Source: Clostridiales bacterium
Lineage (GTDB): Bacteria; Bacillota; Clostridia; Lutisporales; Lutisporaceae
Reading direction: 5' to 3'
Length of the DNA stretch: 7,351 bases
Assembly (NCBI GenBank): GCA_012522255.1
Contig: JAAYKT010000451.1
Coordinates: 1 to 7,351 of the forward strand
A model generated the notes under the pieces. That model saw nothing but the letters and a program-made list of their open reading frames with translations, ran no database searches and was not told where the DNA came from. A program made the translations under genes and the position numbers. Every line of letters starts with the position of its first letter. The stretch's first letter is position 1. This document shows, piece by piece, positions 1 through 5,813 of this stretch.

Positions 1-105
1 TATAGCTATATTCGACATCGATAGCCCAAATTCCTTTTTGATTTTAACATTTCTTACATATTTTTAAAGTTTATTTTATGCATTTGATGAATTACCACAC
101 AGTCT

Positions 106-164
106 GACGGGGGTATTGTCATACACAATGAGAAGGGGACGGGGGTATTGTCATATACATAATG
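106..164. repeat. Pair of direct repeats, possible insertion-element end
   Basis: The 18-bp unit GACGGGGGTATTGTCATA occurs at 106-123 and again at 138-155, starting 32 bp apart. Similarity continues a little further, as TACACAATG against TATACATAATG. Multiple subterminal copies of a roughly 20-bp unit are typical of IS21-family ends. Read on the minus strand the outer copy begins with TG (TGTATATGACAATACC, from 159), which fits an element lying to the left of the window. No transposase is visible here, so the assignment to a mobile element is an inference. The repeat itself is certain. Confidence 0.6.
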
Positions 165-348
165 CAGCCTGCTTAAGACTAGGGTGTCCCAGGGGATGTG
201 TATTGGCTGCGGAACCTGCATTTCAGTATGCCACAGCGGTGCTATCGACTTTGATGAAAATGAAAAGGCTTTTATAGACCAATCTAAATGTATACAATGC
301 GGTTATTGTGTTGCCGCTTGTCCGGAGTTTTGTATAAGGGTTATTTAA
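163..348 (+). pseudogene. C-terminal remnant of a 2x[4Fe-4S] ferredoxin-type protein (DUF362-like tail)
   Basis: The frame is open from 163, just after a TAA at 160-162, to a TAA at 346-348. It encodes two classical 4Fe-4S motifs, CIGCGTCISVC and CIQCGYCVAAC. The ending PEFCIRVI resembles the C-terminus of DUF362-type iron-sulfur proteins, in which this domain follows a large N-terminal part. That N-terminal part is missing: the frame begins at the edge of the putative insertion-element repeat at 106-164. The only ATG (196) would place the first cluster cysteine at residue 2 and has no well-spaced ribosome binding site, so a functional 50-residue ferredoxin is possible but less likely. The cluster motifs are seen directly. 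The DUF362 origin and the truncation by insertion are inferred. Confidence 0.6.
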
Positions 349-442
349 CGTACATTTGCGTGGCATGAGGAAAAGAATCAAATATTTATATAAGCAAAGG
401 CGTTCAGGTTAACGGAAAATATTATATAAAGTATATCACGGG

Positions 443-477
443 AAAAAGGGTTACGGGCTTAAGAAGCCATGTAACCC
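443..477 (-). terminator. Rho-independent terminator of the GntR-ABC operon
   Basis: Read on the minus strand, GGGTTAC (477-471) pairs with GTAACCC (454-448), and an inner stem GGCTT/AAGCC (468-464 with 460-456) closes a 3-base loop. The hairpin is followed by a run of five T (447-443). It lies 27 bases beyond the permease stop codon. There is no T-run on the plus-strand side, so it works mainly for the minus-strand operon. Confidence 0.85.
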
Positions 478-503
478 AAATATCTGATATCAATCGAAAT
501 ATC

Positions 504-1160
504 TTAGAATTCACGCTTTTTATAAAAATAGACAGCGAGACTAAAGGATGCCAGCATCAGCATGATGAAGATTATACCTGATACAATGATGGTGAGCAAT
601 TCATTGCTTTCCCATAACTTAACTAGATTAGCAAGAAATCTGAAATCTTTACCACCTTGAAAGTATCTTGATAATAATGAAATACCGAAAAATATTAGAA
701 AGAACAAAACAAAATTTACAATACGCATCTTCATATAGCCGAATTTAAAGTATAAAGGGAAATACAAGCCTGCCATAAAGGATGAGGCTATAAGTCCCGT
801 AATAAAAACCTCATAGGTAAGCGAATAAGTTTTTATCGGTATTTGTAATATTTGAATAAGCTTAGAAAAAACAATATACGTTATAACACCCATAACAAAA
901 TAAATATAGACAGAAATATATTTTTGCAGTACGATATTGGCTTTTTTCACGGCCAAGCTATTAAGCATAATATCCGATCTGACTTTATCCTCATTGGCAC
1001 AAGAAGTCATAGACAGCATATAGATAAAGGCTACTATACCGGCTGAAAACATAACCTGCCCAAAGCTTTGAAAAGCGAAAATAAGAAAACCAAAGTACAA
1101 AAGTGCAAATATAAATTGTTTCTTTTGTATTGATATATCCTTAATAATCAGATTTAGCAT
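504..1160 (-). CDS. ABC-2 type transporter permease (ABC2_membrane_5-like)
   Basis: This 218-residue protein is very hydrophobic, with about six membrane segments near residues 15-33, 35-53, 80-100, 115-138, 147-165 and 188-212. Its start, MLNLIIKDISIQKKQF, matches the short N-terminal amphipathic stretch of small ABC-2 permeases next to YtrB-type ATPases. The ATG at 1160 is chosen because GGGAGGTGG (1173-1165) lies just upstream. A longer frame back to 1199 would lack such a site. The gene overlaps the ATPase gene by 20 bases, so translation is probably coupled. By family, two permeases and two ATPases would form an exporter in the cytoplasmic membrane. The substrate is unknown; antimicrobial peptides or cell-wall-active antibiotics are typical for this operon type. 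Confidence 0.88.
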   Translation of the reverse strand: MLNLIIKDISIQKKQFIFALLYFGFLIFAFQSFGQVMFSAGIVAFIYMLSMTSCANEDKVRSDIMLNSLAVKKANIVLQKYISVYIYFVMGVITYIVFSKLIQILQIPIKTYSLTYEVFITGLIASSFMAGLYFPLYFKFGYMKMRIVNFVLFFLIFFGISLLSRYFQGGKDFRFLANLVKLWESNELLTIIVSGIIFIMLMLASFSLAVYFYKKREF

Positions 1161-2025
1161 TTTGCCACCTCCCGGTATAATAGAGCATAATATCCTCAAT
1201 ATTTGGCTTCTCGATTATGATTTCATTGCCATATGTTTTTCTGATATATTCCTTGTTTTTTACCAACGCCTCGAAGCCAAATTGATTTTCCTTTGCATTG
1301 ATAAAATCACTCCGATTGGCATTGTTTAAAATTTCCCTTTTACCTCTTACCAATCCGTATCTTTCCAATAATTCATCTTTCTCTGCTGCCAGTATAATTT
1401 CACCATTGTCAATCATTACGATATAATCCGCAATTTTATCTAGATCGAAGGTTATGTGAGTAGAAAAAAACACTGCTTTTTTTTCATCCTGTATCGTTTG
1501 GGACAGTATTTCCAAAAGCTCACTTCTTACCACCGGGTCCAAACCTGATGTAGGCTCATCCATTATAAAAAGTTCAGCATTATGGGAAAGTGCAATTGCC
1601 AAAGAAAATTTCATTTTCATGCCCCTGGATAGATCCTTTATTTTCTTTTTAGGTGGAAGGTTAAAATCCTTAAGATAGGTTCTAAACAAAGCCTCATCCC
1701 ATTCTCTGTAAAAGGGTGCGATAACCCATTTCATTTCTTCTATAGTCAGTTCCTCATAAAAATGGTTTTCATCATATACAAATCCTATTTTATTTTTAAT
1801 TTCTGTTTCAAATTGCATATAATTTTTTCCGAATACTTTTATTTGTCCTTCATCTTTTTTCATAAGGTTCATCATAAGCTTAATGGTTGTGGTTTTTCCG
1901 GCACCATTAGGCCCGATAAAACCCATAATATAGCCTCTGTTTAGACTTATATCGATTCCCTTTAGACTAAAATCTTTAAAAGATTTTTTAAGTCCTTTGA
2001 TTTCAAAAATAGGTTCCAATTTCAT
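1141..2025 (-). CDS. ABC transporter ATP-binding protein (YtrB/BcrA type)
   Basis: This 294-residue ATPase drives the adjacent permease. Visible motifs are Walker A GPNGAGKT (38-45), the signature LSRGM (132-136, in place of LSGGQ), Walker B LFIMDEP (152-158), the D-loop SGLD and the H-loop histidine in STH (190). The Q-loop region reads GFVYDENHFYEELT (81-94) and lacks the usual glutamine, as is common in YtrB-type ATPases. Residues after about 215 form a C-terminal extension. The ATG at 2025 overlaps the regulator's stop as ATGA, but the GAGGAGG lies only one base upstream. A TTG at 2019 (residue 3) has about 7-base spacing and may be the real start. It is co-transcribed with the GntR gene and the permease, and by analogy is induced when the repressor is released by envelope stress. 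Confidence 0.93.
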   Translation of the reverse strand: MKLEPIFEIKGLKKSFKDFSLKGIDISLNRGYIMGFIGPNGAGKTTTIKLMMNLMKKDEGQIKVFGKNYMQFETEIKNKIGFVYDENHFYEELTIEEMKWVIAPFYREWDEALFRTYLKDFNLPPKKKIKDLSRGMKMKFSLAIALSHNAELFIMDEPTSGLDPVVRSELLEILSQTIQDEKKAVFFSTHITFDLDKIADYIVMIDNGEIILAAEKDELLERYGLVRGKREILNNANRSDFINAKENQFGFEALVKNKEYIRKTYGNEIIIEKPNIEDIMLYYTGRWQNAKSDY

Positions 2026-2396
2026 ACCTCCTCAAATAGCAATTTGAGCATCCTTGTTAAATCCTCAAAAGATATATCTATGCTTTTGGCCGCCGTTACC
2101 GCTTCTATCAGCTTATCTTCCACTATCCTTATTCTGGCTTCTTTCAATAATTCTATATTTTGTGCACCAACAAAAGATCCTTTGCCGGGAACACTTGCGA
2201 TGTACCCGTCCCTTTCCAACTCATCATAAGCTCTTTTTGTTGTTATGACACTTATCTGCAGCTCCTTTGCAAGAACTCTAATAGATGGCAAAAGCTCGGC
2301 TTCAGCCAGTTCCCCTTTAATAATCAGGTCCTTTATTTGTACCGCAATCTGTTCATATATAGGTTTATCCGAATGATTTGATAGTATAATGTTCAA
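2022..2396 (-). CDS. GntR-family transcriptional repressor, YtrA subfamily
   Basis: This 124-residue protein has an N-terminal winged helix (about residues 8-75) with the family pattern PIYEQIAVQIKDLI, LPSIRVLAKELQIS, TTKRAYDELERDGYI and PGKGSFV. A short helical tail of about 45 residues follows, as in YtrA-type regulators, which lack a large effector domain. The start is the TTG at 2396: it has GGGGGTGG five bases upstream, the protein then begins NIILSNHSDKPIYEQ as in relatives, and the promoter lies upstream. The frame stays open to 2618 but that part covers the promoter. The stop overlaps the ATPase start as ATGA. It probably represses its own operon through the palindrome at 2420-2444. 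The ligand or signal is not known. Confidence 0.92.
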   Translation of the reverse strand: MNIILSNHSDKPIYEQIAVQIKDLIIKGELAEAELLPSIRVLAKELQISVITTKRAYDELERDGYIASVPGKGSFVGAQNIELLKEARIRIVEDKLIEAVTAAKSIDISFEDLTRMLKLLFEEV

Positions 2397-2419
2397 AAAA
2401 GCCACCCCCAATAAGCTAC

Positions 2420-2444
2420 ACCGTATATAGTGTACATATACAGT
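2420..2444. promoter_or_regulatory. Probable GntR operator (25-bp interrupted palindrome)
   Basis: The arms ACCGTATAT (2420-2428) and ATATACAGT (2436-2444) match in 8 of 9 positions and flank a 7-base centre. The inner arms GTATAT/ATATAC are perfect. The site covers the predicted start point and touches the -10 box of the minus-strand promoter, a usual place for YtrA-type autorepression. Binding by the neighbouring GntR protein is inferred. Confidence 0.65.
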
Positions 2445-2470
2445 ATAATTATAATTTGCTTTATTGTCAA
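2442..2470 (-). promoter_or_regulatory. Sigma-A promoter of the GntR-ABC operon
   Basis: On the minus strand there is a perfect TTGACA (-35, 2470-2465), a 17-base spacer and TATACT (-10, 2447-2442). The start point would be near 2435, giving a leader of about 39 bases before the TTG start at 2396. Confidence 0.85.
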
Positions 2471-2485
2471 TATCTTTTTTATATA

Positions 2486-2514
2486 TTGACACCTCTGCTA
2501 CTTGGCGGTACAAT
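2486..2514 (+). promoter_or_regulatory. Sigma-A promoter of the PadR operon
   Basis: A perfect TTGACA (2486-2491) is followed, after exactly 17 bases, by TACAAT (2509-2514). The start point would be near 2521, about 33 bases before the PadR start. The promoter diverges from that of the GntR operon, and the two -35 boxes are only 15 bases apart. Confidence 0.85.
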
Positions 2515-2533
2515 ATAGTTAGGCTATTATGTA
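2509..2533. promoter_or_regulatory. Probable PadR operator (25-bp interrupted palindrome)
   Basis: The arms TACAATATAG (2509-2518) and CTATTATGTA (2524-2533) match in 8 of 10 positions around a 5-base centre. The outer TACA/TGTA half-sites resemble known PadR operators, which often contain ATGT/ACAT. The site covers the -10 box and start point of the plus-strand promoter. Regulation by the downstream PadR protein is inferred. Confidence 0.6.
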
Positions 2534-2553
2534 GTGCAAGGTAGGTGGCTGGA

Positions 2554-2889
2554 TTGGTTGATAGATCACAACTGAACAGAGGTACGTTAGAGGGATGTAT
2601 TGTAAAAATAATTAGCATTGAAGAGACTTATGGTTATGAAATAGTTATACGGCTCCAGGGTTATGGATTTACAGATGTCAAGGAAGGTACTATTTATCCC
2701 ATCCTTGTAAGGCTTGAGAAGAAAAAGATAATATCATCTATATATAGGGAATCACCTTTGGGCCCTAAAAGGAAGTACTATTTTTTAACGGAACATGGTG
2801 AAGAGTTTTTAGGTGAATTTGTAAGAGTTTGGAATGATATTAAAAATGTAGTTGATAGAGTATTTAGGGGAGAGTGTAGCTATGTTTAA
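2554..2889 (+). CDS. PadR-family transcriptional regulator
   Basis: This 111-residue winged-helix repressor begins VDRSQLNRGTLEGCIVKIISIEETYGYEI, the hallmark N-terminus of PadR proteins. The recognition helix is around EGTIYPILVRLEKK (about 43-57), and the wing ends at GPKRKYYFLTEHG. The TTG at 2554 is chosen because AGGTGG ends 5 bases before it and the protein then starts as relatives do. A GTG at 2545, adding three residues, lies too close to any Shine-Dalgarno sequence. The short C-terminus should be a dimerisation helix. The stop overlaps the next gene by 8 bases. PadR proteins commonly repress their own operon together with a partner membrane protein. The inducer is unknown. Confidence 0.92.
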   Translation: MVDRSQLNRGTLEGCIVKIISIEETYGYEIVIRLQGYGFTDVKEGTIYPILVRLEKKKIISSIYRESPLGPKRKYYFLTEHGEEFLGEFVRVWNDIKNVVDRVFRGECSYV

Positions 2890-3583
2890 AAATGAAGTAA
2901 CCTTGTTGAAAAAAGAAAATGCCGGACTATTAGAAGCATTAAAGGATGAAAACAGGTATATCATAAAGAGTATTATGAAGAGCATGAGTATTTTTAAAGT
3001 CAATTCCTATGATGCCCAAGTAATTCAAAGAGATTTGATAGGTATGGCACAAGAGGCTGAATTAAGAGACTCAAGCATAGAAAAGTCTATAGGCATTGAT
3101 ATAAAAGGGTTCGTAAATGAAATATTAGATAGCAGCGCAAGGCCAAGTAAAATTGAAATACTTTTAGGCTTCCTAATTAAACTTTCCGGTATGTTTTTTC
3201 TGTCATTTATAATATTAACCATTGGAGCATATAGCGGCGGTTTGGCGTGGAAAGCAAACAGTGTAATTTTCCTTTTATACGGCGGAATGTCCTTAGTTTC
3301 ATTTATAATAGACGGACTTATTACTCCAATATTCAGCATCGAAAAAGGACTTAAAAAAGATATACCTGCTTTAATCACTATGTTTTCCTTTTTTATACTT
3401 ATTATGATTTCATTTCGTATAAATACCAATATAAGCAGGACGCAAATATACGCATGGCAAATTCTTATAGCATCCGGGTTGATATATATAGTTTGTAACT
3501 GCTTAAATGTAAAAAATATAAAGAAACTGTCAAAGGATAAGAAAAATTATATAGACGACCTGATAAACAAACAACGAATATAA
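2882..3583 (+). CDS. Four-helix membrane protein with DUF1048-like cytoplasmic N-terminal domain
   Basis: This 233-residue protein has a helical, charged N-terminal part (1-90) and four predicted membrane segments near 93-115, 128-149, 160-180 and 190-207, ending in a lysine-rich tail. The N-terminal stretch containing YIIKSIMKSM, DLIGMAQEAE and GIDIKGFVNEIL resembles DUF1048-type domains, in which a helix is followed by a short motif preceding a FCDEL-like helix. Such proteins are encoded next to PadR regulators in Bacillota and their role is unknown. The ATG at 2882 has GGGGAGAG upstream and overlaps the PadR stop by 8 bases, so the two are translationally coupled. The domain assignment is from memory of the family pattern and is moderate in confidence; the membrane topology is clear. 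Confidence 0.8.
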   Translation: MFKNEVTLLKKENAGLLEALKDENRYIIKSIMKSMSIFKVNSYDAQVIQRDLIGMAQEAELRDSSIEKSIGIDIKGFVNEILDSSARPSKIEILLGFLIKLSGMFFLSFIILTIGAYSGGLAWKANSVIFLLYGGMSLVSFIIDGLITPIFSIEKGLKKDIPALITMFSFFILIMISFRINTNISRTQIYAWQILIASGLIYIVCNCLNVKNIKKLSKDKKNYIDDLINKQRI

Positions 3584-3626
3584 ATTCTGTAATATGGTTT
3601 TTTATTAAAAAGGGGTGTTTTGTCTT

Positions 3627-4190
3627 ATGAAGAAGAAAGCTGTACTTATTTTGCCGCTGTTATGTGTATTTTTTCTTTTTGGATGCGACAAAGCTGTAAA
3701 CAATGGCATGTTACCCAGTTTCTCATTTGATGGTAGCGATAATTACACAGGTTTTGCAGATTTGCCGGCAAATTATACAATTGAGGAAGCGGAAGCGGAT
3801 GGATATTATGTGACAGAGGGCGTAAAAGCTGTTGCAAATATAGATGTATGGGATAGCTTTATGAAAAAAACTATGGGCAATAAGAATGCGAGCATAAGAA
3901 TGGTCAGTTTTTTTAAGGAAAATACAGATGGTCCATATATTAAGGATTTATTTTACATGGATGAGCTATATTATTGTTTTGATTCAAGTGCAGAAGACCA
4001 AGTGAAGCATCCTTATCAATACCTATTGACATTAGAAGGCAAGTTTGGGAACCCTTTAAAGGATTCGGTGATTATTATACTGACAGACGATAATACTATG
4101 ACCTTTGATATTGTAATTCAGTCAGCGCTTTCAAGTGACTTAAGCTTTAAAAAGAGCATTTCACCTTATAAATTGATTATGATCAGATAA
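3627..4190 (+). CDS. Lipoprotein, DUF4362-like
   Basis: This 187-residue protein has a lipoprotein signal: MKKK, a hydrophobic core and the lipobox LFGC with the lipid-bearing cysteine at residue 20. It would be anchored on the outer face of the membrane. The mature part, with YTIEEAEADGYYVTEG, a helix around VWDSFMKKTM and the strands IRMVSFF, PYIKDLFYMDELYYCFD, resembles DUF4362 proteins, small lipoproteins of unknown function. The ATG at 3627 fits the signal peptide; AAAAGGGG lies about 11 bases upstream, and the GTG at 3615 is too close to it. It follows the membrane protein by 43 bases with no terminator between, so it is probably the third gene of the PadR operon. Confidence 0.82.
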   Translation: MKKKAVLILPLLCVFFLFGCDKAVNNGMLPSFSFDGSDNYTGFADLPANYTIEEAEADGYYVTEGVKAVANIDVWDSFMKKTMGNKNASIRMVSFFKENTDGPYIKDLFYMDELYYCFDSSAEDQVKHPYQYLLTLEGKFGNPLKDSVIIILTDDNTMTFDIVIQSALSSDLSFKKSISPYKLIMIR

Positions 4191-4264
4191 GCGGCTTTGA
4201 TTTGTAAATAGTTGGAATGCAATACTTATTTGATGTTCTATGTACAAGTGAATTTGTGTTGTGT

Positions 4265-4293
4265 CGATATCAAAAATTTAACTAGCAATATCG
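4265..4293. promoter_or_regulatory. Interrupted palindrome upstream of the GyrI-like gene
   Basis: CGATAT (4265-4270) and ATATCG (4288-4293) are perfect inverted repeats separated by 17 bases, about 43 bases before the GyrI-like start. This could be an operator. No convincing promoter boxes are seen in 4191-4335, so the role is uncertain. Confidence 0.3.
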
Positions 4294-4335
4294 TATATTT
4301 TATCTGTTTTAATAAATTTGTTTGGAGGTAATAAT

Positions 4336-4971
4336 ATGGTTTTTGATTTTAAAAAAGAATATAAAGAGTTCTATATGCCTAAAAGCAGTCCGGAAATACT
4401 TATGATCCCACCTATGAATTTCATAGCTGTCCGCGGGAAGGGAAACCCAAACGTCAAAGACGGCACTTATCAGCAAGCCATAGAGGTATTATATTCTGTA
4501 GCCTATACCTTGAAAATGAGCTATAAAAGCGATTATAAAATTGATGGATTCTTTCAATATGTCGTCCCTCCTCTTGAAGGTTTTTGGTGGCAGGAGGAAA
4601 TAAACGGTTTTGATTATAATAATAAAGATAATTTCAGATGGATTTCCGTTATTCGGCTGCCGAATTTTATAAAAAAGAAAGATTTTGACTGGGCTGTTTC
4701 GGAAGCAGTAAAAAAGAAAAAGATAGATTGTACATTAGCAGAATATATGACATTAAATGAAGGTTTATGCGTACAGATGATGCATATTGGTCCCTTTGAT
4801 GATGAGCCTGCATCCGTGGCTATAATGGATGAATATCTTAAAAGTAAGGGATATGAGAATGATTTTTCGGAATCGCGGTTGCATCATGAAATTTATTTAT
4901 CCGATATTCGAAAGGTCACACCGGAAAAGTGGAAAACCGTAATAAGACATCCCATTAGGAAAAGACTTTAA
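4336..4971 (+). CDS. GyrI-like small-molecule-binding protein
   Basis: This 211-residue stand-alone protein matches the GyrI-like (AraC effector-binding) fold. It has IPPMNFIAVRGKGNPN (24-39), the long helix QAIEVLYSVAYTLKMSYK, the conserved EGFWW (81-85), the second half-repeat from FDWAVSEAVKKK, GPFDDEP (152-158) and RLHHEIYLSD (181-190), ending in KWKTVIRHPI. Length and motif order agree with family members, so it appears intact. Relatives bind drugs or other hydrophobic compounds, and some hydrolyse cyclopropanoid toxins. Which applies here is unknown. The ATG at 4336 is set by GGAGG at 4324-4328. No regulator domain is fused and no MerR or AraC gene is next to it. It is probably cytoplasmic. 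Confidence 0.93.
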   Translation: MVFDFKKEYKEFYMPKSSPEILMIPPMNFIAVRGKGNPNVKDGTYQQAIEVLYSVAYTLKMSYKSDYKIDGFFQYVVPPLEGFWWQEEINGFDYNNKDNFRWISVIRLPNFIKKKDFDWAVSEAVKKKKIDCTLAEYMTLNEGLCVQMMHIGPFDDEPASVAIMDEYLKSKGYENDFSESRLHHEIYLSDIRKVTPEKWKTVIRHPIRKRL

Positions 4972-4977
4972 ATTGTT

Positions 4978-4993
4978 TGACAAAAAATTGTCA
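4978..4993. promoter_or_regulatory. Perfect inverted repeat TGACAA-N4-TTGTCA
   Basis: A perfect 16-bp interrupted palindrome (arms 4978-4983 and 4988-4993) lies 7 bases after the GyrI-like stop and about 20 bases before the rhodanese promoter. It may be a regulator site or a weak hairpin without a T-run. It is not a convincing terminator. Confidence 0.4.
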
Positions 4994-5011
4994 GAGAACT
5001 GTTGAAATTTA

Positions 5012-5039
5012 TTGTATCTTCGACAGCATATGCTACAAT
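5012..5039 (+). promoter_or_regulatory. Probable promoter of the rhodanese gene
   Basis: TTGTAT (5012-5017) and TACAAT (5034-5039) are separated by 16 bases. The spacer carries the perfect 10-bp palindrome AGCATATGCT (5025-5034), and ATTGTA/TACAAT form a further outer inverted repeat. A start point near 5046 would leave a leader of about 40 bases. Confidence 0.5.
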
Positions 5040-5056
5040 AATATTAACAATATTAT
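5038..5056. promoter_or_regulatory. Perfect palindrome at the rhodanese start point
   Basis: ATAATATT (5038-5045) and AATATTAT (5049-5056) are perfect 8-base arms around AAC. The site overlaps the end of the -10 box and the predicted start point, an operator-like position. In RNA it would be a weak A-U hairpin. Confidence 0.5.
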
Positions 5057-5084
5057 AAATGCAAGAAAATTTTAGGAGGTACAT

Positions 5085-5468
5085 ATGACTGTTTTAGAAG
5101 CAACCAAAAAGTATTTTGATGACTTGAAGGGTGGCTGTAATAACCTAATCGACTGTCAGAGTTTGTACAAAAGTATAGGAGCAGGAAATGATTTATTCAT
5201 ATTGGATATCAGAAAAAAGGATGATTTTGTTAAGAATTATATTGAGGGTTCAGTACACTGTGAATGGAAAGATGTTTTTGAATTTATTGAAGAAGATATT
5301 CTACCTAAAGACAAGAAGATAATCGTGGTTTGCTACACCGGTCAAACTGCAGGCCAAACCGTTGCCATTCTCAAATTATTGGGATATGATGCTTGCTCTT
5401 TGATGGGTGGAATGGCAAATGGCTGGATGAAGGATTCTATGCCGTTTAAATCCACATGCAACACATGA
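5085..5468 (+). CDS. Single-domain rhodanese-like sulfurtransferase
   Basis: This 127-residue cytoplasmic protein holds one complete rhodanese domain. LFILDIRKKDDFVKNYIEGSVH (37-58) is the CH2A-type motif, and VVCYTGQTAGQTVAILKLLGY carries the active-site loop with catalytic Cys83 in C-Y-T-G-Q-T-A. LMGGMANGWM is the C-terminal motif. Such domains take sulfur as a persulfide on the cysteine and pass it to acceptors such as cyanide, thiols or sulfur carriers. The physiological partner is not shown here. The N-terminal 25 residues are an extra helix found in many clostridial single-domain members. The ATG at 5085 has AGGAGG seven bases upstream. It stands alone, with its own promoter and a strong terminator. 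Confidence 0.93.
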   Translation: MTVLEATKKYFDDLKGGCNNLIDCQSLYKSIGAGNDLFILDIRKKDDFVKNYIEGSVHCEWKDVFEFIEEDILPKDKKIIVVCYTGQTAGQTVAILKLLGYDACSLMGGMANGWMKDSMPFKSTCNT

Positions 5469-5525
5469 ATGTAGCACTTTCTCTTGTATAGAGGATTGAT
5501 AAAAAATAGAAATATGGTGAGAACC

Positions 5526-5569
5526 AACACCCCTGGGAAGTCAACAGTAATTACCCGGAGGTGTTTTTT
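5526..5569 (+). terminator. Rho-independent terminator after the rhodanese gene
   Basis: ACACCCCTGGG (5527-5537) pairs with CCCGGAGGTGT (5554-5564) as an 11-pair stem with one mismatch and one G-T pair, over a 16-base loop. It is followed by six T (5564-5569). The stop codon of the rhodanese gene is 58 bases upstream. Confidence 0.9.
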
Positions 5570-5813
5570 ATGTGAGATATGTATATATTTTAGCCAAGCA
5601 TTCTTCTATTACTCCAATGATTGGAGGCCATTCTTTATATAATTTGTTTGGAAATATGCTATGATGAGTATTGATACGGTTAAAACGAATGGTTATCTTT
5701 CCAAAGGGCAGACTTTGGGAAGTCATAAGTATAGGTGTTTGGCAAGGGAACAATTATGCAGGATCTGTCGTCTTTTATTATAGATAAATAGACGTGGAAG
5801 GGGAAGTTGGTTT
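5570..5813 (+). other. Gene-free leader region with palindromes and a possible promoter
   Basis: No gene is seen here. It contains the perfect 15-bp palindrome CTCCAAT-G-ATTGGAG (5612-5626) and a possible promoter, TTGATA (5671-5676), 17 bases, TATCTT (5694-5699). It also has a 10-pair hairpin, CTTTCCAAAG (5697-5706) with CTTTGGGAAG (5713-5722), one G-T pair and loop GGCAGA, without a T-run. The promoter is uncertain; the palindromes are certain. Together they may control the lipoprotein gene that begins at 5814. Confidence 0.4.

Noticed and set aside
1..18. Possible minus-strand gene start (ATG at 18) with AAGGA upstream
   Set aside because: Only six codons are inside the window and the spacing is long; nothing can be supported.
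196..348. A complete 50-residue ferredoxin starting at ATG 196
   Set aside because: The first cluster cysteine would be residue 2, there is no well-spaced ribosome binding site and the frame is open further upstream; a truncated gene is more likely.
2397..2618. 74-residue N-terminal extension of the GntR regulator
   Set aside because: It covers the promoter and operator region and does not look like a domain; TTG 2396 has a good ribosome binding site.
3025..3429. Antisense open frame within the membrane protein gene
   Set aside because: No ribosome binding site, no recognisable protein, and the sense strand has a convincing gene.
5664..5783. 39-codon open frame starting MSIDTVKTNGYLSK
   Set aside because: No ribosome binding site, and it spans the leader hairpin; more likely non-coding.
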